Assembly (NCBI GenBank): GCA_028554795.2
Contig: CM068839.1
Span: 91,484,182-91,548,181 of the forward strand
DNA from: Sinohyriopsis cumingii
Lineage: Eukaryota > Mollusca > Bivalvia > Unionida > Unionidae
Length of the DNA: 64,000 nt
Direction: 5' to 3'
In this document: in pieces, positions 22,969 through 31,360 of the stretch
Layout of the letters: every line of letters starts with the position of its first letter
Numbering within the stretch: position 1 is the first letter of the stretch
Position numbers and translations under genes: made by a program
Notes under the pieces: generated by a model
The model's input: the letters and a program-made list of their open reading frames with translations, nothing else
Database searches by the model: none
Told to the model about the DNA's origin: nothing

Positions 22969-24718
22969 CTTGAGTAAATTTACCTATAATTTTTCTACCG
23001 AGATCTTTTGCGGTTTTGAGTTTATTAGGAATATCATCTTCGGAAATATCAGGATATTTTTCCTTAAACTCGCTAATAACTTCAGAATCTGACATGGGCA
23101 ACCAAACTTTGGTCTGTGCATGATATGATATAATTGCCTCACTGACCACCAACGATGTCAGTATCATACAATCTAGCATATATCGCAACAAAACTATAGG
23201 TGCCCAACGTTTTTCACAAAAATGTCTGCCAAACCAAACATAACAAATCTTGTGAAGATTTTCGTTAAACTCGAACGATTCAATACAGGCGAATCCAGTC
23301 AGATCAAAATCAGGTAATGGTCCATTAATTGCCACTCGCGTCATCTCGTTTGTAGGGTGACCAAATCTTTCAAAGTACGTAGAACAATCTCCGTATCCCA
23401 GAAAACTTCCTGGATAACATGCAACCATATCAACCGAAATAACATCATTGTAATTGTATTTGGTATTCCATAATCCGCCATGTCCATATTCGACGCAACT
23501 TGCGCGTACGTCCTCGAGTAAATCAAATCGTGTTGGTTTCCATGAATTTCGTTCTCTGGCGAAATGAGCCGCAACAGATGGAACGGTAAAGCAATTAGTT
23601 AGTAATTTGTCAGTATTTTCCGCGTGCTTGCACTGTAAAAACGTCGCAAGATTTTTCATCTCGTCATGGAGGGATTCTGTGCGATATATTTCACCGTTCG
23701 GTTTGACAAACTGATCAAATTCACCCTCCTCATTACTTTTAAATAACCATACCGATACAGGATCGGTTTTACTTATTTCGTTGATAAAATCAAACATACT
23801 ATCTGCCCCAGAATTATCTGCCCCAGAATTATCTGCCCCCATATCTGGGGAGTAAAATCTAACAGTTCGATCACGTGGAAATATTGTTACTGCGTTAGTC
23901 CATGCGTGCGCGTTATGATCGATAATATTTATTGGAGCTCCCTTCGATTTATATTTCGACTGGTACAGTACTTCTCCCGTTATTGTCGCCACGGTTATTG
24001 GAAATTTTAATATTTTTCCTAACCCAGCAACATCTTTTATTGTAGCACCGGTATCCTTAACTGAATCAGCCCACGAGTTTATTTTTTCACGCCTTAAATC
24101 AGTTAATCCATTTCCACGCATCGCGTTTGTAAAGTGTTCTATTACTCGTTCAGCTACACAATTTAACCTTGAAAATTTCATCGGCGCTAGTTTATCAACG
24201 TTAGGTTTTTTATTTATCTCATAAATTCCATAAATAACCGCCGTTACAGGATATGCTCGCTCATAATACGGTCTGTCAATACCCGTCAGTAGACCCGGTC
24301 TGGAATTTTTACTTAATATGATAGTTTTATTATTGCCAAGGACAGGATCATATTTGTCACGGATAATCCAACTATCTGTTTCTGTTAATACAATAAATTT
24401 TACTCTGAAGAAATATTTTTGATTGCCCTCGTATTCAGCGATGTAGTTAATGATAGTTGCCGCTCGCTTGTCGTTCATTGTGGCGTCCGTGACTTTGTCG
24501 ACACTGACTTTGCCAGTGTTGCGTATAATCTTGAACGTTGACCATGTATGAGATGCACCATCCGTGTAAAATTCTTTCTTAGCGTCGTGAATTTTCGAGA
24601 TCAAACTTTTATTTTTCGGATCAACCAGATCTCGTACTGGCAAGTCAGAAGATAATCTGTCAAGGTTGAATTTATATTTAACAGGCCTAGTTTGGGATAA
24701 TCTCTCAAACTCGTTCAT
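22919..24718 (-). pseudogene. DNA polymerase B (protein-primed type), main part, frameshifted into the helicase frame
   Basis: The real start is taken at the ATG at 24716-24718; the longer open frame upstream only reads through a TA microsatellite. Motif A 'VDMVACYPGSF' is near residue 430, a 'SEAIISYHAQTKVWLP' fingers segment near 540, and motif B 'KIIGKFTQGG' near 576. Soon after, the frame runs into a stop, while motif C continues in the +1 frame from about 22950 onward. The shift can be placed at a run of four T on the + strand (22948-22951), where one base too many would explain it. A recent mutation, an assembly error or programmed +1 frameshifting are all possible. The polymerase would copy the element's DNA with a terminal protein primer. 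A 15-bp in-frame repeat lies at 23801-23840. Confidence 0.87.
23801..23840 (-). repeat. In-frame 15-bp tandem repeat in the polymerase gene
   Basis: Two full copies and one partial copy of a 15-bp unit encode a 'GADNS' pentapeptide repeat. It looks like a recent in-frame expansion in a linker. Confidence 0.85.
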
Positions 24719-24744
24719 ATAATTAAAACAAATATTTAAATAAA

Positions 24745-24749
<5 letters not shown>

Positions 24750-24832
<83 letters not shown>
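24750..24832. repeat. (TA)n microsatellite between divergent genes
   Basis: About 80 bp of pure TA lies between the polymerase start (24718) and the zinc-cluster gene (24835). It occupies most of the shared promoter region and may affect expression of both. Confidence 0.95.
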
Positions 24833-24834
<2 letters not shown>

Positions 24835-24837
<3 letters not shown>

Positions 24838-25134
24838 TCCCAATGCAGATGGTTGATGATCGGCTCGGTAAATCGATGCAACAAATCCTGTAGAAAGGAA
24901 TTTTGTTGGATGCACTCACAAAACATACGACGAGGAAGTCTAGGACCAATACCATGTCTACGGTGTGGTATTGGAGTGCGAGGAAAGACAGAATTATGTG
25001 GGAAGTGCGGCGGGAAACGGCTCAGAGAGCTTAAAAGATATTATGACAAAAAAAATAATAGCGGTGAAAACGCTATAAAATCCGTGAGGGATTATATATC
25101 AAGATTTCAGACAAACAATGATTTAAACGTATAA
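24835..25134 (+). CDS. Small zinc-cluster protein, unknown function
   Basis: 99 residues. It contains 'CNKSCRKEFCWMH' (about 15-27), 'CLRCGIGVRG' (about 41-50) and 'CGKCGGKRL' (about 56-64), i.e. a Cys3His cluster followed by two CxxC pairs, probably binding two zinc ions. A basic tail follows. It is divergent from the polymerase and upstream of the HNH gene. A paralogue with the same cysteine plan is at 18752-19117. I do not recognise a named family. Nucleic-acid binding is a plausible inference only. Confidence 0.7.
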
Positions 25135-25144
25135 TATTATTATA

Positions 25145-25652
25145 ATGGAGCAAAATATATTTGTCCCACATCCTGTCATAACAAACTATGAATCAAATAT
25201 TAATGGTATCATCAGACACTGCAAGTTAAAGAGACAAGTTGGTTATATTACTAATGTTGGTTATCTAATGTTCACATGCGGGGGGGGGGAGAAAGAAACA
25301 TTATCTGTGTCATAGATTTACGTATGAATGTTTCTTCGGAGTGATCAAAGACGGTCTTGTTATTGATCATATTGACGGGGACACTCAAGACAATAATTTA
25401 TCCAATTTACAAGCTATCTCTCAGAGCGAGAATAATACACGTGGAAATACAGGAAGATGTAAGACAATCGGAAAGAGGGCGGTAATTTCCTCAAACATAG
25501 AAACTGGCAAAGAAATTATGTTTCGTTCAATATCTTCTGCTGCGAAATATTTTGATATTCACCCGCATTCAGTACAAAAAGTAGCAGAAAATATGTATAA
25601 AACCACTTTCTCGAAAAAATATAAGCAGAAAATTATCTTTAAGTATCAATAA
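25145..25652 (+). pseudogene. HNH/NUMOD homing-endonuclease-like gene, broken at a G run
   Basis: The ATG at 25145 opens a frame with a NUMOD4-like start ('YESNINGIIRHCK', ending 'GYLMFTC'). It is lost at a run of ten G (25280-25289). The neighbouring frame then continues with a 'CHRFTYECFFGVIKDG' segment, the HNH core ('IDHIDGDTQDNNLSNL', with an 'SENN' tail) and a NUMOD1-like helix-turn-helix ('SISSAAKYFDIHPHSVQ'). A one-base change in the G run would account for the break, so either a true mutation or a homopolymer base-calling error is possible. Such genes are usually selfish passengers in viral genomes. It could also serve replication, which cannot be judged here. Confidence 0.75.
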
Positions 25653-25711
25653 CTATCATCACCACATTATTAACTATCATCACCACATTATTAACTATCA
25701 TCACCACATTG
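25650..25711. repeat. 21-bp tandem repeat, three copies
   Basis: Three nearly perfect copies of a unit containing 'AACTATCATCACCACATTAT' directly follow the stop of the HNH gene. Confidence 0.9.
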
Positions 25712-26065
25712 AATTAATTTTTTTAATTTATGTCACAGTAGGTCCTCCATACACTACTGAATTTTTGATTATATAAGGGGAGATTACTTTGTAATATATA
25801 GTTTTCTTCGTAGATGGTTGGTTTTTTATGATCGTAATTAGTCAGTTTAACTAATTACATCGTAACTAATTACATCGTAACTAATTACTCGTAGAAGTAT
25901 TATTTATGTTTTTTAAATATTTTCCCATCATACAACATTACGAGAGATCATGATAACGTTATTGATCCGGTAGGAAGCTGTGTGTGAAACAGAAACCGTT
26001 GTCATTGTAATCGACCTGCAGTTGTGTGTTCATGCCACTCTATTATTGATTCTCAGTCTGCTTAG
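25712..26065. other. Polinton non-coding region, first part
   Basis: No gene is seen. The short phrase 'CTAATTACATCGTAA' recurs near 25850-25885, giving a small three-fold repeat of about 18 bp. Confidence 0.5.
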
Positions 26066-26069
26066 GAAA

Positions 26070-26405
26070 ACTGCTACAAATACAGAAACTATTATTCAGA
26101 AACTGTTATAAATACAGAAACTGTTATTATTCAGAAACCGCTACAAATACAGAAACTGTTATTATTCAGAAACCGCTACAAATACAGAAACTGTATTTAT
26201 TCAGAAACTGTTATAAATACAGAAACTGTTATTATTCAGAAACCGCTACAAATACAGAAACTGTATTTATTCAGAAACTGTTATAAATACAGAAACTGTT
26301 ATTATTCAGAAACCGCTACAAATACAGAAACTGTTACTATTCAGAAACCGCTACAAATACAGAAACTGTTATAAATACAGAAACTGTTATTATTCAGAAA
26401 CCGCT
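26070..26405. repeat. 35-bp tandem repeat array
   Basis: About nine copies of a 35-bp unit made of two related halves. Each half contains CAGAAAC(T/C)G followed by an AT-rich spacer. Some units are shortened or have the halves exchanged. It lies in the non-coding centre of the Polinton; a role in replication or transcription is possible but not shown. Confidence 0.85.
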
Positions 26406-26480
26406 GTTTAGTGTAAATATTGGTTCCTTAGCTATATAGCTAGCTATATATTAACTTCCGAAACATATGTTCGTAACAAT

Positions 26481-26552
26481 GTTTGATAGCTCAATCAGTA
26501 TGGTATTGGACTGTGACGCTCGCGGTCCAGGATCGAATCCCCATGGCTGACA
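26481..26552 (+). ncRNA. tRNA-like sequence inside the Polinton
   Basis: An A-box-like 'TAGCTCAATCAGTATGG' (26487-26503) and a B-box-like 'GGATCGAATCC' (26530-26540) are at tRNA spacing, with a GTG triplet in a 'CTGTGAC' loop-like stretch. The acceptor and arm pairings are poor; the best stem is TGGAC with GTCCA. It is therefore a degenerate tRNA, a tRNA-derived repeat or an RNA polymerase III promoter rather than a sure tRNA gene. Confidence 0.35.
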
Positions 26553-26593
26553 ATTTGTCGGTGGTGTACGCATAATTGCGATTTTTATAATAG

Positions 26594-26715
26594 TGGGGGG
26601 AACCGCAAAAACCCCCCGCTCAGCAAAATTCCCAACCACAATATTGACTTGTGGTTGATACATATTTTCGTATCACCCACTGGATTAATTATTGTGGGTG
26701 GGATTTTGCTGAGCG
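26594..26715. repeat. Two overlapping hairpins in the Polinton non-coding region
   Basis: A G6/C6 hairpin (26595-26600 with 26612-26617) is followed by a long inverted repeat. Its arms of about 28 bp are at 26617-26645 and 26687-26715 ('CGCTCAGCAAAATTCCCA' against 'TGGGATTTTGCTGAGCG'), with about 40 bp between them. The two share a base at 26617, so they may be mutually exclusive. It could be a terminator or a replication structure. Confidence 0.7.
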
Positions 26716-26761
26716 TACATGTTTGTACTGTCCTTAGTTAGTGCTGTTTCATTCATAATCT

Positions 26762-26790
26762 GAGCTCGCTAATACACTCGATAGGGGCTC
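26762..26790 (+). ncRNA. Structured repeat type II, copy 1
   Basis: A hairpin whose arms GAGC (26762-26765) and GCTC (26787-26790) enclose a 21-nt loop starting 'TCGCTAATACACTCGATAGG'. The same loop recurs at 27198-27226 with a different but still complementary stem. Confidence 0.6.
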
Positions 26791-26844
26791 TTCATTCATT
26801 GTATATAACCATTTCATTGTATATATGTTATATGTATATCCTCT

Positions 26845-26879
26845 AAACTTGGTAGATTGCGGTGGCAAGCTACGACTTT
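26845..26879 (+). ncRNA. Structured repeat type I, copy 1
   Basis: The same nested hairpin as the other type I copies: an inner TTGC/GCAA stem with a GGTG loop, a middle GTAG/CTAC stem and an outer AAACT stem. Here the outer 3' arm reads ACTTT, which breaks one pair. It is preceded by 'TATATGTATATCCTCT' as in copies 2 and 3. Confidence 0.6.
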
Positions 26880-26913
26880 ATGCTGTCCTTAGTTAGTTAT
26901 ATGTATATCCTCT

Positions 26914-26948
26914 AAACTTGGTAGATTGCGGTGGCAAGCTACGAGTTT
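26914..26948 (+). ncRNA. Structured repeat type I, copy 2
   Basis: Nested stems are AAACT/AGTTT, GTAG/CTAC and TTGC/GCAA around a GGTG loop. An extra flanking CCTC (26909-26912) pairs with GAGG (26952-26955). It is followed by 'GTGCTGTCC', which recurs after copies 3 and 4. Confidence 0.7.
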
Positions 26949-27010
26949 AATGAGGACTGTGCTGTCCTTGTGCCGTCCTTAGCTAGTTATATGTTATGTG
27001 TATATCCTCT

Positions 27011-27045
27011 AAACTTGGTAGATTGCGGTGGCAAGCTACGAGTTT
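27011..27045 (+). ncRNA. Structured repeat type I, copy 3
   Basis: Identical in its core to copy 2, again with flanking CCTC and GAGG arms, and followed by 'GTGCTGTCC'. Confidence 0.7.
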
Positions 27046-27132
27046 AATGAGGATTGTGCTGTCCTCCCTCTTGGGCCTCTAGACCGTTGTTTGGCGGGTT
27101 AGGGGCTCTCGTAGAGGAAATATTTGCCTAAT

Positions 27133-27167
27133 GAACTTGGTAGATTGCGGTGGCAAGCTACGAGTTC
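27133..27167 (+). ncRNA. Structured repeat type I, copy 4
   Basis: The core is the same, but the outer stem is GAACT/AGTTC, so the A-T pair of copies 2 and 3 is replaced by G-C. This compensatory change suggests the fold matters. 'GTGCTGTCC' follows. Confidence 0.7.
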
Positions 27168-27188
27168 TTGGTTGTGCTGTCCCTGAAA

Positions 27189-27231
27189 CATCCCGACGAA
27201 CTCGCTAATACACTCGATAGGTGTTCTAGGG
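27189..27231 (+). ncRNA. Structured repeat type II, copy 2
   Basis: Stem GAAC (27198-27201) with GTTC (27223-27226) replaces the GAGC/GCTC stem of copy 1, a compensated pair change around the conserved loop. An outer ATCCC/GGGAT stem adds support. It lies about 35 bp before the start of the 143-residue gene. Confidence 0.65.
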
Positions 27232-27267
27232 ATATTTTTTTTATTTTAAAGATTTATATATTATATA

Positions 27268-27699
27268 ATGAACCATGAAAATATCAATGATGTAATTGTT
27301 GCTATTAAAAAATTGAAAAAAGATGGAATTAATATATCTGATGAACTTAATCCTGAAAAAATAGTTTCTGATTTTGAGATTTTACAAGAACGTAAAACCA
27401 TGGGGACACACACACTATCATCTGAATACAGGCTCATGAAACGGATTCAATCGACAATGTTTCAGTCGCTAGCTACCGTAGAAGATGATCATGTGAAGGA
27501 GTTCGTTCCTCTTTCTACCGCCGTAGAAAGAATTAAATCGTTATTATCCCACGAGTATGAGGCAAAGAAAACGATTAGTACTCGCATAAGACTATTAAGA
27601 AAAATAATGTCAGAAGGTAACTTCGTTACTGGTGAAACGATCCAAAGTAACCTCGTTACTGGTGAAACGATCCAGAGTAGTAATTTTGAAGATGACTGA
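27268..27699 (+). CDS. Hypothetical protein, 143 residues
   Basis: No family is recognised. The protein is charged and mostly helical in appearance, with no membrane segment or signal peptide. Its C-terminus contains a 10-residue duplication ('NFVTGETIQS' and 'NLVTGETIQS') produced by a 30-bp tandem repeat (27619-27678). The start codon directly follows an AT-rich stretch (TTATATATTATATA). The structured repeats at 26.76-27.23 kb lie just upstream, so they could form its leader or control region. It is the only gene in the non-coding centre of the Polinton. Confidence 0.6.
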   Translation: MNHENINDVIVAIKKLKKDGINISDELNPEKIVSDFEILQERKTMGTHTLSSEYRLMKRIQSTMFQSLATVEDDHVKEFVPLSTAVERIKSLLSHEYEAKKTISTRIRLLRKIMSEGNFVTGETIQSNLVTGETIQSSNFEDD

Positions 27700-28640
27700 G
27701 ATCTTTGATCAGAAATATTATTTCTGAATTTGATGGGTTAGTAATTTGTTTTTTTTTTACTGAAATTTAACAAATTTGTACAAATTTCTTAATTTTGACT
27801 ACCATTTACCCCATCAAAAACATAAAATTGTACAAATTTCTTAATTTTACAAATTATTTATTTCTGAATTAATTTATTTATTTACTGAATTAATTAATTT
27901 TTTTTTTACTAAAATCAAGAAAAATGCACGAATTACTTGATTCTGACGGGGTAGTTGGTAGTCAAAATCAAAGAAAAATGCACGAATTACTTGATTTCTG
28001 ACGGGGTAGTTGGTAGTCAAAATCAGGAAAATTGAGCAATTTCGTTGTATTTTAGTAAAAAAAAAAATAAAAATCTCAGTAAAAATAATATTATTAATAA
28101 ATAAAATTAATTTATAATAAATAAAATTTATTAGGAACAATTTGACAAGGTTAGAACTTTCTTGATTTTGGCGGGGTAGTTGGTAGTCAAAATCAAGTAA
28201 TTCGTGCATTTTTATGTTTCTGACGGGGTAGTTGGTAGTCAAAATCAAGTAATTCGTGCATTTTTATGTTTCTGACGGGGTAGTTGGTAGTCAAAATCAA
28301 GTAATTTGTACAATTTCAGTAAAAATCAGGAAAATTAATAAATATTATTTTTTTTTTGTGATAGAAATTTTAATTTTACTTTCATCGACTAGCTTTTTTA
28401 GTTGCCTGGGCCGATTAATTTGTACCAAACACAAATTTGTGCCAGTAATAATAAAATATTTTTTTAAGTTGATCGAATTTGATTCTGATCTCTGTTACAA
28501 ATGTTCTTCTAACTGTTAAGAAATCCTCGCGTGTAAAAACCCTCCATTACATGAAGATCTACGACAAAAGTCCTTTGGACAGAAATCCTTACGACGGAAG
28601 TCTTACGACGGAAGTCTTACGACAAAAGTCTTAGGACAGA
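27700..28640. repeat. Repeat region between the 143-residue gene and the virion genes
   Basis: It contains five direct copies of a 27-bp unit beginning TGACGGGGTAGTTGG (27944-27970, 27999-28025, 28169-28195, 28221-28247, 28273-28299) and one diverged inverted copy (27795-27815). A motif with 'GCACGAATTACTTGAT' precedes the first two copies and occurs inverted after copies 3 and 4, so the array is roughly symmetric about 28100. A 14-bp tandem repeat (about 28556-28640) with 'ACGACGGAAGTCTT' follows. The open frame on the minus strand is a product of the repeats. Confidence 0.85.
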
Positions 28641-28645
28641 AATCC

Positions 28646-30064
28646 TTAAGATTTCACATACAGATTTATTACAAGCTCTTCTTCACGTATGTCAATCAAG
28701 CGATTAAGGTGGTCTGTGAGCTTAAAATTGATTCGTGTTAACATATTATTGTGACACCGCAAATACACAGGATTAGTTGGTTCTTGCACGATTAAACTTC
28801 CAGGGGGGACTTGTGGTGTGAACGTGTACAGGATGTATCCTTGTTGAGCTTGATTTGATCTTCCGAGATCTATTTGATAGCTGCCATCGATTACGTCACA
28901 AACCAGATTGACCGCGACCGTCGGTGTTATATTAACGATTCCCGGAGATACGTGTCTTCCACCGCCGTGTGGATCATTATCATGTCTAAGAACAGCTGCT
29001 GGTGGTGCTAGTTTTTTCCACGCATCGAGTATTTTAGGAAAAAACTCATCAATGACATCACTGACAGATTTTCTTAACTCGGTTACACTATACCCGGGAA
29101 ATTTAAAATTTGGTACATCGGCTTCTGTTAATTTATATTTTTCTAACCATTTATATACATCAGGATTTTCAGGTGATTCTAAAAGACTAACTATCGCCTG
29201 AACTATTCGGTTATTAATATATTCCATATCTGATATAAGCTGATTTAATATTTCCACACGCGTGATGATTTTTTCACGCGATGACGCTGATATGTCAAAA
29301 ATATGTTCGTTAAAATATTGATTTAGTTGATCTAGTTGTTTTTTACATTCTTGATTGATTTCCTGAAAATATTTAATAATATTCTCTCGATAAAAACCAC
29401 TAAAACTTCCTGTTTCCCCCGGATTTTTAAAAGCCCATACCTCAATTTCACCGAAGAAGGAAAATCTGTGAAGCATTGATTTATTTTTTAAAATACGTAG
29501 TTTTTCCCCGTATGATGGATTAATTTCATGATATGATTGTCTATCCGTGACATAATCAGACTTTTTCGGTTCTGGTGGTATCGGTGTTATCGGTGGTGAT
29601 ATTTCAGGCCAACCTAGTACGGATCCTATCGTGGATTGATAAATATCAACGGCATAATCAGGCGAGTTTATTTCAATCGTCGAGGACAGGGTGGGTTCAT
29701 GAACATTAATTGATATTTTTGATTCTTTCCCCGTTATTGATTTTATTCTACGCGCAAATTCCTCACTGATCTCTTCAATCTCGTAACTGCCGGTTGGTAT
29801 TCCAACAACAACCCAGTCAGGTGTTCCATCGGGTTTGTTGTTGTTAGTAAATATGAGCGAATTATTTGCTGGTGTACCATTAAATGATTTTGATCTGATA
29901 TTTGGCCAGCTGTAATATACTCGTAATTGTGCTAGTGCTATTTCTTTTACTGGAATTGCAGTAGGAAAATTAACACTAAATTCAGGATTAATTGAACTTA
30001 CCGAGATCATCGTTATCTTTGGCGGAGTTGTGTTGGTCACGATCTGCTGGAGTAATTCTGTCAT
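28646..30064 (-). CDS. Virion structural protein, penton/minor capsid candidate
   Basis: 472 residues from the ATG at 30064 (an in-frame ATG at 30094 would add 10). The N-terminal half has a beta-rich pattern with 'QLRVYYSWPNI' and 'IPTGSYEIEEI'. The middle is helical. The C-terminal 100 residues ('GYILYTFTPQVPPGSL', 'LTDHLNRLID') look like a jelly-roll domain. It is first in the leftward virion block after the repeat region. The assignment as penton or minor capsid protein rests on position and general pattern, not on a diagnostic motif. No breaks were seen. Confidence 0.6.
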   Translation of the reverse strand: MTELLQQIVTNTTPPKITMISVSSINPEFSVNFPTAIPVKEIALAQLRVYYSWPNIRSKSFNGTPANNSLIFTNNNKPDGTPDWVVVGIPTGSYEIEEISEEFARRIKSITGKESKISINVHEPTLSSTIEINSPDYAVDIYQSTIGSVLGWPEISPPITPIPPEPKKSDYVTDRQSYHEINPSYGEKLRILKNKSMLHRFSFFGEIEVWAFKNPGETGSFSGFYRENIIKYFQEINQECKKQLDQLNQYFNEHIFDISASSREKIITRVEILNQLISDMEYINNRIVQAIVSLLESPENPDVYKWLEKYKLTEADVPNFKFPGYSVTELRKSVSDVIDEFFPKILDAWKKLAPPAAVLRHDNDPHGGGRHVSPGIVNITPTVAVNLVCDVIDGSYQIDLGRSNQAQQGYILYTFTPQVPPGSLIVQEPTNPVYLRCHNNMLTRINFKLTDHLNRLIDIREEELVINLYVKS

Positions 30065-30205
30065 TATTGATACTTGTATCTTTAATACCTTCATCGTATA
30101 TTTTGGTTATCATTGAAAATTCGAAATCAGATATAATTCCATCACTGAGACTCGCTGATAACAACGATGATAATTTCGAGTATGCTACCGTCGCTGTATG
30201 TAATT

Positions 30206-31342
30206 TTATTTTGTAATCGGATAATTTTTCGTTCGTACAAGTACATATTTTTTTGTGATGATACCAAGCACACCTGCAATAGTTGTTGCTGCTGAAATAC
30301 AGATAGTTACAGCTACTGGTGCCATCGTTGTCAACGCTGATAATATTACACCGGTTCCAGCAACAACAGCGGATACTGAATAAACAATCACATCAACGAT
30401 AACCAATCGTCGTCGATATCTTTTTACTTTTACTGTATATTGATCGGCTTGATCTTTTAGCGCCGCCTGCCATTCACGCGCTTGATTGTATCTGTATTGT
30501 GGAAACGTTGTAAATATTTCAAATTTTGCAGCACTAAACACAGACAGCCTGTACACGCCAGTGCTTGTTGCGGTATATTTGATGGTATTATTTTGTTTTG
30601 ACCATGTTGCAAATCCCGATGATACCGTGCATACGATGTTTGTGATATGCCCGGGAGTTATTTCAGCTGAAATTTTAATCAGATTGGTTTTATTGATAAT
30701 CTCAGGAATTCCCGCTACGATGTCTAGCTGTGTTCGTTTGATCGTGTCTAGGTTACTTTTGATATCAACGAGTTTCATGTCAATGACGGAAGGAGTTCCA
30801 AAGAACTTATTTATGGCATCATCGGTTTTCTGAAAATTTCTTCGAAGCCTTGTAAAACCGGTTACGTGAACGTCATACTCAGCCCGTAGCGTGGATAGTT
30901 TTCCATCCACGTCGTCGACGTATAGTTTGTTTGCGACGTCGTTGTCAGATTTTGGAGCTGTTACAGCTACTATTTTGTTCCCTTTCATGCTAAGTTCACC
31001 AGTCATCGTGTCACCGGTGTTTCTCACGCGATTAGCAACACTTTTTGCAATTTCATCTCTGATGGTTTTAAGTGACATACTTGAATCTCTGATTCTACCA
31101 CCGTCAGTAAACACGGGAATATTATCTGTAACTGCACCGAGTACTCGCCGGACTATATCATTCCATTTGATATTGCTGGTTTTTAGTTTACCATATCGAT
31201 CTTGAAAAATAACAACTTCATCTGGGTCAACTCCAGCCAGGTTCATAATATCAGCGAGGTCATCTTTAGTCGCATACTTTGACAGATCAACGTCGGATTT
31301 TATTTTCTTACTAGTAGAAGATCTTCCGTAAAGGTCAACCAT
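30206..31342 (-). CDS. Phage-tail-fibre-like protein with hydrophobic C-terminus
   Basis: 378 residues. 'YATKDDLADI' occurs near the N-terminus. A segment around residues 108-140 ('TGDTMTGELSMKGNKI', then 'NDVANKLYVDD') is the classic repeat of bacteriophage tail fibres. Two hydrophobic stretches near 318-365 could be membrane segments. It lies between the penton candidate and the protease. A fibre-like host-attachment role is an inference from the motif. Its start codon is touched by TTATTATA. Confidence 0.65.
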   Translation of the reverse strand: MVDLYGRSSTSKKIKSDVDLSKYATKDDLADIMNLAGVDPDEVVIFQDRYGKLKTSNIKWNDIVRRVLGAVTDNIPVFTDGGRIRDSSMSLKTIRDEIAKSVANRVRNTGDTMTGELSMKGNKIVAVTAPKSDNDVANKLYVDDVDGKLSTLRAEYDVHVTGFTRLRRNFQKTDDAINKFFGTPSVIDMKLVDIKSNLDTIKRTQLDIVAGIPEIINKTNLIKISAEITPGHITNIVCTVSSGFATWSKQNNTIKYTATSTGVYRLSVFSAAKFEIFTTFPQYRYNQAREWQAALKDQADQYTVKVKRYRRRLVIVDVIVYSVSAVVAGTGVILSALTTMAPVAVTICISAATTIAGVLGIITKKYVLVRTKNYPITK

Positions 31343-31360
31343 TATAATAAGATCCGTTGT

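Noticed and set aside
22919..24955. Longer polymerase reading frame starting at 24955
   Set aside because: The first 79 residues come from reading through a TA microsatellite; the ATG at 24718 fits the conserved region.
26762..27231. Hammerhead or other known ribozyme in the hairpin repeats
   Set aside because: No CTGATGA/GAAA core on either strand and no match to ribozyme cores I know.
27874..28248. 124-residue minus-strand open frame with repeated 'TTNYPVRN'-type peptides
   Set aside because: It is a by-product of the 27-bp DNA repeats and does not resemble a protein.
25650..28640. CRISPR-like array in the Polinton repeats
   Set aside because: Repeats are tandem or mixed in orientation without unique spacers, and the host is a eukaryote.
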